64,000 nt of DNA, taken from the NCBI GenBank assembly GCA_963802275.1, contig CAWDIB010000004.1, positions 992,001-1,056,000 on the forward strand, given 5' to 3'. The notes below the pieces were generated by a model. That model was given only the letters and a program-made list of their open reading frames with translations. It had not been told where the DNA came from and ran no database searches. Numbering within the stretch: position 1 is the stretch's first letter; each line of letters begins with the position of its first letter. A program made the position numbers and the translations under genes. The DNA comes from CAZMZW01 sp963802275 (GTDB lineage Bacteria > Chloroflexota > Anaerolineae > Anaerolineales > Anaerolineaceae). Below, in pieces: positions 25,290 through 34,934 of the stretch.

Positions 25290-26425
25290 AAATAGCTGCC
25301 ATCAGCACCTCCTGCATTCCTTCCAACACGGCCAACAGCATCCAGGTGATGAAGGTCAGCCAGGCACTTCGCCAGCTGGGACCAGAGGTAAAACTCTTAA
25401 CCCCCTGTTTTAAAACAGCCGGGTGGAAAGAACTGGCTGAACAATACGGTTTAACAACTTCTTTTGATATTGAGTGGTTAAGTTACAACCGGTATCTGAA
25501 ACAGTACGATTTTTCCTGGAAATCAATAAAGATGGCTTCGGATTGGAAAGCGGATGTCATCTACACCTGGGCCTTGCAGGCAGCCGCTTTGAGTGCAATG
25601 AAAAACAGGCTGACCGTGATGGAATTCCATGATTATCCAATGGGTTCATTGGGGCCATTATGGTTCCGATTATTCATCAAAGCACCTGGCAAGAAAGTCA
25701 TCCTCACTACCACCAGGAGTCTGGCGGTTGGCCTTTGCGCAAAGTACGGCATTGAACTACCTGAAAAGAATCTCCAGATTGCACCAAATGGAACTGAACT
25801 GGAAAGGTACGAGGGTCTGCCTGACAGCCGAAAAGCCCGCCGGGAGCTTGGGTTGGAAGAGAATTTCACCATCCTTTACTCAGGGCATTTTTACCGCGGG
25901 CGGGGAATGGACTTGATGGTTGGACTGGCGCGTTCATTGCCGCAGTTTCAATTCCTTTGGGTGGGTGGGCAGGAAAAAGACCTCGAACCCTGGAAAATCC
26001 AACTGGCGGATATGGGGATCAGGAACGTCATAATCACCGGTTTCATTGCCAATGCCCGCTTACCGCTCTACCAGGCAGCCGGTGACGTACTGCTCATGCC
26101 CTACCAGCGCGAAATTTCCGGCAGCAGCGGCGGGAATATTGTGAATGTCATCAATCCAATGAAAATGTTTGATTACCTGGCTTCGCGGCGGGTCATCCTG
26201 GCCAGCGACATCCCTATTTTTCATGAAATCCTCAATGATCTAAATTGTGTTTTCTGCCAGCCAGAAGACACGGCTGCCTGGTCGCGTGCCATCCTTGACC
26301 TGGCTGCCGACGATGAGAAAAGGAAGAAATTGGCTGACTTTGCCTTCCAGGATGCTACCCGTTACTCCTGGACCAATCGGGCCAAACAGACCCTGCTAAA
26401 AATTGAAAAACTGCAAGCTGAATAG
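25286..26425 (+). CDS. GT4 family glycosyltransferase
   Basis: 379 residues, GT-B fold. The N-terminal half begins MKIAAISTSCIPSNTANSIQ, and the donor-site half has ILYSGHFYRGRGMDLMVGLA and PYQREISGSSGGNIVNVINP followed by MKMFDYLASRRVILASD, where the usual E-x7-E acidic pair is reduced to a loop ahead of PMKMFDYLA. It transfers a sugar from a nucleotide donor, probably building the repeat unit. It is sandwiched between the flippase (4-base overlap) and a membrane protein (2-base gap). Confidence 0.88.
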   Translation: MKIAAISTSCIPSNTANSIQVMKVSQALRQLGPEVKLLTPCFKTAGWKELAEQYGLTTSFDIEWLSYNRYLKQYDFSWKSIKMASDWKADVIYTWALQAAALSAMKNRLTVMEFHDYPMGSLGPLWFRLFIKAPGKKVILTTTRSLAVGLCAKYGIELPEKNLQIAPNGTELERYEGLPDSRKARRELGLEENFTILYSGHFYRGRGMDLMVGLARSLPQFQFLWVGGQEKDLEPWKIQLADMGIRNVIITGFIANARLPLYQAAGDVLLMPYQREISGSSGGNIVNVINPMKMFDYLASRRVILASDIPIFHEILNDLNCVFCQPEDTAAWSRAILDLAADDEKRKKLADFAFQDATRYSWTNRAKQTLLKIEKLQAE

Positions 26426-26427
26426 CA

Positions 26428-27972
26428 ATGAAGCGTAATGCTTTTTCCTTTCCAACACCCTGGGTAATACCCACGTTGCTGATGACAGCCGCTCTCATCG
26501 GATGCGGAACTGCTTTCCTTAATCCGGGCAACCTGCCATGGCAAGCATTTTTTACTGGATTCCTGATAGCTTTAATCAGCATCGGATGTCTTTGGGTCGT
26601 ATGGAAATGGGCTGGAAAACGTAAATGGATGCTGGTGTGTATAACGCTGGCATTTTTGTTAAGAATTCTATTTGGCTTCAGCATGGTTGCCCTATTACCC
26701 CAATGGGGTTATCCCGAACCCGCTCCACAGCATGGGTACCTGTACCTGGACGCCTTTCAACGCGACCAGGATGCCTGGCAGCTTGCCCAATCAGACCAAT
26801 CACTGACGGCCGCGTTTGGAGAGGGATTTGCCACCGATCAATATGGCGGGCTGCTTTCACTCAGTGCAGCCATCTACCGCACATTGAGCCCGGATGCACA
26901 GCGACCCGTCCTTATTTTGATCCTGGCGGCATTCTTCCCTGCCCTGGGAATCCCTTTTCTATGGAAAGCGCTTTCACAACGATGGAATAAAGAATTGGCC
27001 AGCGTCAGCTGCTGGATTTATGCGCTCTACCCGGAGAGCATTGTCCTTGGCGGGTCCCAAATGCGTGAGCCTTTCATCATTGGATTGAGCGCTGTTGCTT
27101 TCTGGGGGGTGGTGGAATGGAAATACAACCGCCGCAATTCCCTTGTTGCCATCCTGCTTGGATTGCTGGGGGCGGCTTTCTTTTCCTGGATGGCTGCAGC
27201 AGCCCTTGCGGTGGTTGTTCTCATCTGGTTCTTCCTGGATCATATTCAACCATCATTAAGACCCTCCCAAAAAATATATGGGTGGATTGCGCTGGTGTTG
27301 GTCGCCGTGCTTGCCATTCTATTCAGCCTGAATTGGCTGACTGATTCAGCACGGTGGGATCTATATTTGATGGAAAGCAGCTCCGGGCGGATCCAATTTG
27401 AACTGGATGCTGTCGGCAGGCAGTGGCGTATCCCTTTTATTGTGACCTATGGTTTTTTTCAACCGGTGCTGCCCGCCGCGTTGGCTTATCCAGGCATCCT
27501 GCTGATGCGCTTGATCGCCTTTTTCCGCTCGCTGGGCTGGTATGCCATTGCGCCAATCCTCTTTTTCTCGCTGATTGCCATTCTGCGTGATAAAAATTCC
27601 CGTGACCGTTCCGCCATGTTTTGGTTTTGGGCTGCGTTTTTCATCTGGGTCCTCATCTCCTCTATTCGGGCAGGCGGCGACCAATGGGACAACGTCCGCT
27701 ACCGTACCCTGTTCACCGTCTTCATGTCCATCATCGCCGCTTGGGGACTCACCCACCTTAAAGAAAGGTACGCTGTGTGGCTCAAACGTTTTTACCTGGT
27801 GGAAGGGATGTTTGTTATGGTCTTCCTGCAATGGTATCTGAGCCGTTATTACCGGCTCTTCGGGCGGTTGCGCTTTTGGACCATGATCCTGGTGATCGTG
27901 GGGGCGGCAGTTATGATTTTAGTCGGCGGTTACCTGTCTGATCGATGGAAACTCAAAAAAATCAATAAATAA
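26428..27972 (+). CDS. polytopic membrane protein, possible GT-C/PMT-like glycosyltransferase
   Basis: 514 residues with about twelve hydrophobic helices. After the second helix pair comes a long external loop (about residues 85-150) with DAFQRDQDAWQLAQ and FATDQYGGLLSLSAAIYRTL. This acidic-loop-then-helix layout is like GT-C transferases, but no canonical DD or DE motif is certain. A polysaccharide polymerase (Wzy-like) is the other option. It is not assignable to a named family from sequence alone. It starts two bases after the GT4 gene and ends the first block of the operon; a 115-base gap follows. Confidence 0.65.
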   Translation: MKRNAFSFPTPWVIPTLLMTAALIGCGTAFLNPGNLPWQAFFTGFLIALISIGCLWVVWKWAGKRKWMLVCITLAFLLRILFGFSMVALLPQWGYPEPAPQHGYLYLDAFQRDQDAWQLAQSDQSLTAAFGEGFATDQYGGLLSLSAAIYRTLSPDAQRPVLILILAAFFPALGIPFLWKALSQRWNKELASVSCWIYALYPESIVLGGSQMREPFIIGLSAVAFWGVVEWKYNRRNSLVAILLGLLGAAFFSWMAAAALAVVVLIWFFLDHIQPSLRPSQKIYGWIALVLVAVLAILFSLNWLTDSARWDLYLMESSSGRIQFELDAVGRQWRIPFIVTYGFFQPVLPAALAYPGILLMRLIAFFRSLGWYAIAPILFFSLIAILRDKNSRDRSAMFWFWAAFFIWVLISSIRAGGDQWDNVRYRTLFTVFMSIIAAWGLTHLKERYAVWLKRFYLVEGMFVMVFLQWYLSRYYRLFGRLRFWTMILVIVGAAVMILVGGYLSDRWKLKKINK

Positions 27973-28041
27973 ATCCACCCAAGACTCTTAACGAGCGGTG
28001 AACTGAATTGGTACTGGGTGCTGAAAGTGCCCTCCATTGGT

Positions 28042-28047
28042 TATAAT
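28042..28047 (+). promoter_or_regulatory. -10 box upstream of the GT2 gene
   Basis: TATAAT in the context GGTTATAATC, the same decamer half as in the palindrome at 18383. It lies 40 bases before the GT2 start in the 115-base gap. A -35 is not convincing. It suggests a secondary promoter inside the polysaccharide cluster. Confidence 0.45.
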
Positions 28048-28087
28048 CACTGCAGACATATCCATCAGTTTCCTGGAGTTCAAATAA

Positions 28088-29080
28088 ATGAATCTCTCCG
28101 TGATTGTGCCGGTCTATAACGAACAAGAGAATATCAAGCCACTTTACCAGGCTATTCAAAAAGCCATCCTTCCGCTCAAGATCGACTGGGAACTGATCCT
28201 GGTGGACGATGGAAGCCGTGATGGCGGGTTGGAGGTCATCAAAGAAATCACCCACAAAGACGTCAAGCATACGTCTGCCATTGTATTAAGGAGGAATTTT
28301 GGGCAAACAGCTGCCATCGCCGCCGGAATTGACCATGCCCATGGAGACATCATCATCCTTCTCGATGCCGACCTGCAAAATGACCCGGCGGATATCCCGC
28401 TCATGCTGGAAAAAATTAATGAGGGGTATGACGTGGTTAGCGGCTGGCGCCACGACCGCAAGGATAAATTCCTGACGCGAACATTGCCATCGCGTATTGC
28501 TAACTGGCTGATTTCATTTGTTACCGGAGTGCATCTGCATGATTATGGATGCACCCTGAAGGCATACCGGCGCGAAGTAATCACTGGTTTCCGGTTATAC
28601 GGTGAAATGCATCGCTTCATCCCGGTCTATGCTAATTCGGTAGGGGCAAAAATTGTGGAGGTACGCGTCCATCATCACGCGCGCACTTATGGCCAGGCAA
28701 AATATGGACTCGAGCGGACCATCAAGGTCATACTGGACCTCTTCACGGTTAAATTCCTGACCAGTTACGCCAACAAACCCATTTACCTTTTTGGAGGAAC
28801 GGGTTTCCTGATGATGCTGCTGGGTGCCATTACCTTACTGTTCCTCTTTGTGAGGCGTGTTTGGTACAATGTGGGCGTTACCGCCTCACCCTTATTCCTG
28901 ATGGGCGTAACTGCCACCATCCTCGGATTTCAATCGATCTTAATGGGCTTGATCGCTGAGCTGCTGGTGCGCACCTACCATGAATCTCAAAAGAAACCCA
29001 CCTATACCATTCGAACCATACTCAATGACAATTCAACAGCGAAAAGAGATAATCTTAAGGCAAGCGGTAAGACAAAATAA
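28088..29080 (+). CDS. GT2 family lipid-linked glycosyltransferase (DPM1/GtrB-like)
   Basis: 330 residues. The GT-A domain (about 1-225) shows VIVPVYNEQENI, the first acidic motif ILVDDGSRDG, and the DxD-like LLDADLQNDP, followed by SGWRHDRKD. Two helices near residues 235-260 and 275-300 anchor the C-terminus. This domain order is that of polyprenyl-phosphate glycosyltransferases (GtrB, ArnC, DPM1), which load a sugar on undecaprenyl phosphate. CTGGAG is about 8 bases before the ATG. Confidence 0.9.
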   Translation: MNLSVIVPVYNEQENIKPLYQAIQKAILPLKIDWELILVDDGSRDGGLEVIKEITHKDVKHTSAIVLRRNFGQTAAIAAGIDHAHGDIIILLDADLQNDPADIPLMLEKINEGYDVVSGWRHDRKDKFLTRTLPSRIANWLISFVTGVHLHDYGCTLKAYRREVITGFRLYGEMHRFIPVYANSVGAKIVEVRVHHHARTYGQAKYGLERTIKVILDLFTVKFLTSYANKPIYLFGGTGFLMMLLGAITLLFLFVRRVWYNVGVTASPLFLMGVTATILGFQSILMGLIAELLVRTYHESQKKPTYTIRTILNDNSTAKRDNLKASGKTK

Positions 29081-29138
29081 CTTCAATTCCTGCTCTTCCT
29101 GTTAAGTTCCGCATCAGCAAGGGATGTGATGTCTAAGG

Positions 29139-29144
29139 TATAAT
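29139..29144 (+). promoter_or_regulatory. -10 box that decides the start of the following GT4 gene
   Basis: TATAAT at 29139-29144 overlaps the first possible ATG (29143), so that ATG cannot be in the message. A TTG seven bases after the box (29152) is in frame and would be the first codon of a leaderless mRNA. Confidence 0.5.
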
Positions 29145-29151
29145 GCACGGC

Positions 29152-30309
29152 TTGAATACAGCACAGCCACCCCATTCATTGAAAATTCTCATCTTGAATA
29201 GTGAATTTCCCCCCATCGGGGGCGGTGCTGGTACCGCCACTGCCAATTTGGCGAAATATTTGGCTTCGCAGGGCTTGGATGTGAAAGTGTGCACTTCCCG
29301 GTTTGACCATCTGCCATCCAGGGAAACAAGAGAGGGATTTGAGATTGTGCGGGTGCGTTCCAAGCGTGAACGCGCTGACCGTACCAATCCCAATGAACAG
29401 ATCTCCTTCATCCTTTCCTCCACGTGGTATTGTCTGAAAAATTTTTCCAAATGGAAACCGGATGTCATCTGGGCTTTCTTTGGATTCCCGAGCGGTTTTA
29501 CCGCCCTGGCGATGAAAATCATTTTCAGGATTCCTTTTGTTGTTTCCCTGCGCGGGGGGGATGTCCCTGGTTTTCGCCCATATGATTTCAAGAAATTTCA
29601 CCGGCTGGGAGCCCCTTTCATCCGCTTGGTATGGAATCAGGCATCAGCTGTGGTTGCCAATAGCGAGGGGTTAAAAAATCTGGCGCTCAAGTTTTATGAT
29701 GCCGTACCCATCCAGGTCATCCCCAATGGAATTGACCTGGAATATTTCAAACCGAATGTTCGCAATGGCAAAATACCCCAGTTACTCTTTACCGGCAGAG
29801 TAGTGTACCAAAAGGGATTGGATCTGTTGATCCAGGCCTTGAGTGAAATTATGAATGTTGAATGGGAGTTATCCATCATCGGGGATGGTTCCTTCAAGAA
29901 TCAACTGCATCAATTGGTGGAGCGCCATGGCATGGTCTCGCGCGTGCGCTTTCATGGATGGTGCAAACAGGAGGAACTCCTGCCAGTCCTTGCCCGGGCA
30001 AATATCTTTGTCAATCCATCCAGGCATGAAGGTATGCCCAACGCGGTATTGGAGGCTATGGCCAGCGGATTGCCCGTCATTGCCACCAAGATAGCAGGCA
30101 ATGAAGACCTGGTGATGAATGGTAAAAATGGTTATTTGGTGGAAAGTGAAAATGCGGATGAGTTAAGAGAAGCCATTAAAACCCTACTGACGAACAAAAC
30201 GATGAGAATAAAAATGGGGCAGGAAAGCCGTGCCCTGGTGGAAAAAAAATTCAGCTGGGCTTATTCGGGAGAAGCCTATCTAGCTTTACTGCAGAAGACA
30301 GTGGAATAA
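29152..30309 (+). CDS. GT4 family glycosyltransferase
   Basis: 385 residues from TTG 29152 (388 if the ATG at 29143 were used; see the -10 box). GT-B fold with the donor-loop motif PPIGGGAGTATANLAKYLA at the N-terminus. The C-terminal site reads LLFTGRVVYQKGLDLLIQAL and NPSRHEGMPNAVLEAMASGL, with the E-x7-E motif intact. Retaining glycosyltransferase for the surface glycan. asnB follows after five bases. Confidence 0.9.
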   Translation: MNTAQPPHSLKILILNSEFPPIGGGAGTATANLAKYLASQGLDVKVCTSRFDHLPSRETREGFEIVRVRSKRERADRTNPNEQISFILSSTWYCLKNFSKWKPDVIWAFFGFPSGFTALAMKIIFRIPFVVSLRGGDVPGFRPYDFKKFHRLGAPFIRLVWNQASAVVANSEGLKNLALKFYDAVPIQVIPNGIDLEYFKPNVRNGKIPQLLFTGRVVYQKGLDLLIQALSEIMNVEWELSIIGDGSFKNQLHQLVERHGMVSRVRFHGWCKQEELLPVLARANIFVNPSRHEGMPNAVLEAMASGLPVIATKIAGNEDLVMNGKNGYLVESENADELREAIKTLLTNKTMRIKMGQESRALVEKKFSWAYSGEAYLALLQKTVE

Positions 30310-30314
30310 GAAAC

Positions 30315-32207
30315 ATGTGCGGCATCTGCGGAATTGCAACGCAAAAATCAGAAGCGATTGATCCCGCTCGAATAAAAAGGATGAACGATGCACTAATCCA
30401 CCGCGGGCCGGATAGTGATGGTTATTATCATTCATCAGGCATAGGGCTGGGTATGCGGCGACTGAAGGTGATTGACCTTGCCACCGGAGAGCAGCCCATG
30501 ACCAACGAGACCGGCACCATCCACGTGGTTTTCAACGGGGAAATCTACAACTACCCGGAGCTGCGGCACGAACTGGTACAGCAAGGCCATCAATTTCACA
30601 GCCAATCAGATACTGAATGCATCGTCCACCTCTATGAACAACATGGCAGCGGATTTATAAAATATTTGCGTGGTATGTTTGCCATAGCCATTTGGGATGA
30701 AGCCAAAAAATCCCTGTGGCTCATCCGTGACCGTCTGGGCAAGAAACCACTGTTCTATTTCCAAGACCAGGAATTTCTTTATTTCAGTTCTGAAATCACC
30801 AGCCTGTTGCAGGGATTGAAAAACCGGCCGGAAATTGACCCTTCAGCCATTAACCTGTATTTAAGCTTGCAATACATTCCCGACCCGCTGACTGCCTATC
30901 AGGGTGTCTTTAGTTTGCCGCCGGCACATTTTCTCACCTGGCATAAAGGAACATTGCATCTTGAGAGATATTGGGAATTGGACTATGAACCGAAAACGAA
31001 ATCAAAGCGTGAGGAATTAAAAGAGGAGCTGAGGGAAATCCTCGGCGAGTCGGTCAGGATGCGCATGACCAGTGATGTGCCCATCGGTGCGCACCTGAGC
31101 GGCGGAATCGATTCCAGCATCATCGTCAGCCAGATGGCAAGAATCAGTTCTACACCAGTCAAGACCTTTTCAGTCGGATTCAAGGAACAATCCTTCTCAG
31201 AACTTTCCTTTGCGCGCAGCGTGGCTGACCGCTATGGCACCGATCATCATGAATTCATTCTTGAATGGGGAAACATCCCCGATGTTGTTTCAGTGATACT
31301 TCATCACACAGGCCAGCCGTTGGCAGACCCATCCTTAATCCCGCTTTTCCATTTATCGAAGGTGACACGTCAATATGTTACCGTGGCATTAAACGGTGAT
31401 GGGGGTGATGAAGCGTTTGCCGGCTATGCCCGTTACTGGCTGGACCCCCTGGCTAATGCCTATCGCAAAATGCCCTCACTTCTCAGCAGAGATCTTTTAC
31501 CGGCCTTGGTAAATAAAATGAAAGATGATAATGACCAGCCAAGCGGCACTTCATTTGTAAACGGTTTGAAACGTCTTCGCGGCCTGACGCAGGTTGACCC
31601 GCGGGCCAGCATGCTTGGCTGGGGCTCTTATTTCGGTCCTGAATGGTTGAATATTCTATGGAAAAAACCTTTTCTGGATAATTTGAATATCCATCACGCC
31701 GAGGAATGGCTCATTCAACGCTTCACCTCCGCCCTTGCTGAATCATTCCTGGATCGTACACTATTTACAGACATCCATACTTATCTGCCCGGGGACTTGC
31801 TGGTCAAAGCAGATCGCATGAGCATGGCACATTCACTCGAATCGCGGTCACCATTCCTTGATCATAAACTGGCTGAATGGGCAGCTCGTTTACCCGCCAA
31901 ATACAAGGTTCGTGGTTTGGGAGGTAAAGTACTGCTGCGTGAAACCTTTGCTGGTGATCTTCCGGATATGGTTAACAAAAGAGGTAAACAGGGCTTTGGA
32001 ATTCCCATCAGTGCCTGGTGCCGCGGTCCGCTTTCCGGTTGGTTTAAAGAAGTATTATTAAACCCACCGCAGCCCTTCAAAGAGTGGTTCAATCCAGATG
32101 CCATCCTGCGGTTGCTCAAAGAACATGAGCAAGGCAAAGAAGATCACGGCAAACGCTTGTGGGCTTTGGCAATCTTGAGTGCGTGGTGTACAAGTTCATC
32201 CCAATGA
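30315..32207 (+). CDS. asnB: asparagine-synthase-type glutamine amidotransferase (AsnB family)
   Basis: 630 residues. The class II glutaminase begins MCGICGIATQ with Cys2 as nucleophile, and has RGPDSDGYY and VFNGEIYNY. The synthetase domain (about 235-600) has the PPi loop LSGGIDSSIIVSQM and the later NGDGGDEAFAGY and DLLVKADRMSMAHSLESRSP. Such genes occur in biosynthesis of asparagine but also in surface-polysaccharide loci, where they amidate a carboxyl group of a uronic acid. The location inside this cluster with a UDP-HexNAc dehydrogenase favours the second role as inference. The stop overlaps the methyltransferase start (ATGA). Confidence 0.92.
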   Translation: MCGICGIATQKSEAIDPARIKRMNDALIHRGPDSDGYYHSSGIGLGMRRLKVIDLATGEQPMTNETGTIHVVFNGEIYNYPELRHELVQQGHQFHSQSDTECIVHLYEQHGSGFIKYLRGMFAIAIWDEAKKSLWLIRDRLGKKPLFYFQDQEFLYFSSEITSLLQGLKNRPEIDPSAINLYLSLQYIPDPLTAYQGVFSLPPAHFLTWHKGTLHLERYWELDYEPKTKSKREELKEELREILGESVRMRMTSDVPIGAHLSGGIDSSIIVSQMARISSTPVKTFSVGFKEQSFSELSFARSVADRYGTDHHEFILEWGNIPDVVSVILHHTGQPLADPSLIPLFHLSKVTRQYVTVALNGDGGDEAFAGYARYWLDPLANAYRKMPSLLSRDLLPALVNKMKDDNDQPSGTSFVNGLKRLRGLTQVDPRASMLGWGSYFGPEWLNILWKKPFLDNLNIHHAEEWLIQRFTSALAESFLDRTLFTDIHTYLPGDLLVKADRMSMAHSLESRSPFLDHKLAEWAARLPAKYKVRGLGGKVLLRETFAGDLPDMVNKRGKQGFGIPISAWCRGPLSGWFKEVLLNPPQPFKEWFNPDAILRLLKEHEQGKEDHGKRLWALAILSAWCTSSSQ

Positions 32208-32923
32208 ATAACCTTTCAATAAAACCACAGCAGCATGATTACGAAAAATCCTGGCAACATTGGCATGACCGGACCATTCTCGGCCCCGGCTCACGACACG
32301 TCCGCCGCATGGTCATGAGCATGATAAAAAATATTAGTTTTAAAACCTGCCTGGATGCAGGCTGCGGGGAGGGCAGTCTGCTAATGGCCATCCATGCACA
32401 ATTTCCGGATGCAAAATTGCATGGGATTGATTCCTCCAACACCGCCATTAAAACCGCTCAGAAAAATAATCCCGGGATGATAATTCATAAAATGGACCTA
32501 ACCCGCCAGTCACTTCCCCAAAAATTTGGCCTGATCACCTGTGTGGATGTACTGGAACATATAGAGGATGATAAAAGTGCACTGAATCATCTGTACCAGA
32601 TGTCCTGCGGATACCTGCTGCTGGTTGTACCCATTGGTCCGCTTTATGACCAGGAGCGCAAACGACTCGGGCATCTACACGGTTACTCCCGGGATGAGCT
32701 TAAGGCAAAACTTAGCCAGGCCGGTTTCAAGGTGTTGAGGGAGATTGCCTGGGGATTCCCGCTTTACAGCCTTTACCGCCGTCTGGTAATGAACTTGCCT
32801 GAAAATACAACGATTGGCCAATTCGACTGGAAAAAACGGCTTGTCTCAGAAATCACCTACCTTCTCCTATTTTTGAATCTCCCGTTTTGGGGAGACCGTT
32901 ATCACGTACTCTGCCATGTTTGA
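32204..32923 (+). CDS. class I SAM-dependent methyltransferase
   Basis: 239 residues from the ATG at 32204, chosen for the four-base overlap with asnB; longer starts lie inside asnB. The SAM loop is CLDAGCGEGSLLMAI, the acidic strand LHGIDSSN, and the motif after it LITCVDVLEHIEDD. It belongs to the UbiE/Methyltransf_11-23 type with unknown acceptor, likely a sugar or lipid of the polysaccharide. The end overlaps the next start by eight bases. Confidence 0.88.
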   Translation: MNNLSIKPQQHDYEKSWQHWHDRTILGPGSRHVRRMVMSMIKNISFKTCLDAGCGEGSLLMAIHAQFPDAKLHGIDSSNTAIKTAQKNNPGMIIHKMDLTRQSLPQKFGLITCVDVLEHIEDDKSALNHLYQMSCGYLLLVVPIGPLYDQERKRLGHLHGYSRDELKAKLSQAGFKVLREIAWGFPLYSLYRRLVMNLPENTTIGQFDWKKRLVSEITYLLLFLNLPFWGDRYHVLCHV

Positions 32924-34925
32924 AAAAGAAATAATTAATAATAAGAAATCACTGCTCATCCTGCTGGGAAATACCGTATTCATTTTTCTATGCCTGGTGG
33001 AATTAAAAGCCATATATTGGGCTGGATTGGATAACGCCAGGGTATTCTCCTGGATTAACAGTCTTGCTTTTATTCTCTATTTTCTGTTTTGTTTATTTGC
33101 ACTCTTCATTCTTTTTGCCAAACTACTGCCCGGCAATGTCCTCTCATTACAGTTTAGTGACTTTCGTCCCCACAATTGGATTAGAGGGTTAATTCAGCTT
33201 GTGGTATGCCTTTTCCCGGTCTGGTTTTTTTCATTCAGCGCCTGGGGATTGGTATTTACCAGCCCAATCCTGCACCTATGGTGTTTTGTCAGCATGGTGG
33301 TCATCTCAAACTGGCTGCTTACCAGTAATGACGCAAACCTGTTTAGTCTAAAGTCAACCATCCAATCCATTCTTCTCATCGGTGCAATTTTTCTGATAGG
33401 TGATAGGTTCAAGGAAATCACGGATTATCCCTTTTCGATGTACTGGTCTGAAGGGAATCGCCTTTGGGATTACTCATTGCTCTTTGGCAGTGAACGGTAT
33501 CTTTACCCATCAACCAAACCCATTTTTGCTTTTTTAGATCTTGGCAGACAGAGCCTTTGGGGCCTACCTTTCATTTTTAATAATATTGGCATTGCTGCCA
33601 TGCGGGCATGGAATGTATTATTGTTCACTGCCACCTATTTCCTATTGGGCTTGCTGGTTTTCAGAAAAAATTTTTCCGCGCCGACCACCCTGCTGCTTGG
33701 TTTATGGACTTTTATCTTTCTCAATCAAGGACCGATATACACTCCTTTGATCCTGTGTGCCATGCTGGTCTGGGTAACGAGAAGGGCGCCATTGCTCGTA
33801 TCGCTGCTATTGCTTACAATCGCCGGATATTATGCCAACCTGACCCGTTATACCTGGAGTGTTGCACCAGCCATCTGGGGAGTGTTGCTGGCACTTTTCC
33901 ATAACAAAAAAAATGGGGTTGGAACCTTTCAAATCGACTGGTTGAGGGTGATCGCATCAGGTTTTGCCGGCTTGTTTGGCGGATTAGTTTTGCCGCTACT
34001 GGCACCTCTTTCCACCAGCGGGGCAAACCAGGAATTCCAAGGCGCCGTTGTTTCCTCTGCTACATCAACCCTTCAATCCCAGACGCTAATCTGGTCGCGG
34101 TTACTGCCAAATGAAACCTTTCCACCAGGGATTGCCTTGGGAATTTTATTAGCCAGCGTTCCTCTAATTATTCTGTTAATTGCTTTTATCCGGCAGACGA
34201 AATTAAAAATCAATATCTGGCAACACCTGGCTATTTATGGGTCGTGCCTGGCATTCCTGGTTGTCGGGTTGATTGCCAGTGTAAAAGTTGGTGGCGGAAG
34301 CAACCTGCATAACCTGGATATGCTTTTCATCAACCTGCTTTTTCTTGCTGGTGTTGCATGGGGAGTTGGGGGAAGGGAATGGTTATTCAAGTTCGATCAA
34401 CACAGACTTTTTGTGAATCTTTCATTATTATTTCTTGTGATATATCCACTTTTTCCAACTCTTATAAATGCTTATCCCTTTGATCCACCCTCCAGAAATG
34501 ACCAAAAAAACGTGCTGACATTCATCCAAAAATCAGTCAGTGAAGCGAAATATATCGGTGAGGTGCTTTTCATTGATCAGCGCCAGCTATTAACCTTTGG
34601 AAAAGTCAGTAATGTTCCATTGGTACCTGAATATGAGAAAAAATACCTAATGGATCGTGCAATGAGCGGCGATGAAGTTTTATTTAAAAGATTCTACCAA
34701 GACCTTAAGAGCCATCGTTTTTCTTTAATCATCAACGAACCCGCCTATATTGAACATAAGTCTGAAGACTATTCCTTTGGCACCGAAAACGATGTGTGGG
34801 TGGAATGGATAGCAAAACCGATCCTATGCTATTATCGAATATTACAGACGTATAAGAATCCATCGGTGGAACTTCTCATACCACGTGTAATACCCCCTGA
34901 TGACTCCTGCCGTATCTATGAATAA
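32916..34925 (+). CDS. large polytopic membrane protein of unknown family
   Basis: 669 residues with roughly 13-15 hydrophobic helices in the first 540 residues and a soluble C-terminal part of about 130 residues (from about DPPSRNDQKNVLTFI). The external loop after helix 5 contains DYPFSMYWSEGNRLWDYSLL, which has the position but not the exact motif of a GT-C active loop. No family can be named. Its size, tight coupling to the methyltransferase and the surface-glycan setting suggest a glycosyltransferase or polymerase. Confidence 0.6.
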   Translation: MFEKEIINNKKSLLILLGNTVFIFLCLVELKAIYWAGLDNARVFSWINSLAFILYFLFCLFALFILFAKLLPGNVLSLQFSDFRPHNWIRGLIQLVVCLFPVWFFSFSAWGLVFTSPILHLWCFVSMVVISNWLLTSNDANLFSLKSTIQSILLIGAIFLIGDRFKEITDYPFSMYWSEGNRLWDYSLLFGSERYLYPSTKPIFAFLDLGRQSLWGLPFIFNNIGIAAMRAWNVLLFTATYFLLGLLVFRKNFSAPTTLLLGLWTFIFLNQGPIYTPLILCAMLVWVTRRAPLLVSLLLLTIAGYYANLTRYTWSVAPAIWGVLLALFHNKKNGVGTFQIDWLRVIASGFAGLFGGLVLPLLAPLSTSGANQEFQGAVVSSATSTLQSQTLIWSRLLPNETFPPGIALGILLASVPLIILLIAFIRQTKLKINIWQHLAIYGSCLAFLVVGLIASVKVGGGSNLHNLDMLFINLLFLAGVAWGVGGREWLFKFDQHRLFVNLSLLFLVIYPLFPTLINAYPFDPPSRNDQKNVLTFIQKSVSEAKYIGEVLFIDQRQLLTFGKVSNVPLVPEYEKKYLMDRAMSGDEVLFKRFYQDLKSHRFSLIINEPAYIEHKSEDYSFGTENDVWVEWIAKPILCYYRILQTYKNPSVELLIPRVIPPDDSCRIYE

Positions 34926-34934
34926 AACACAAAG

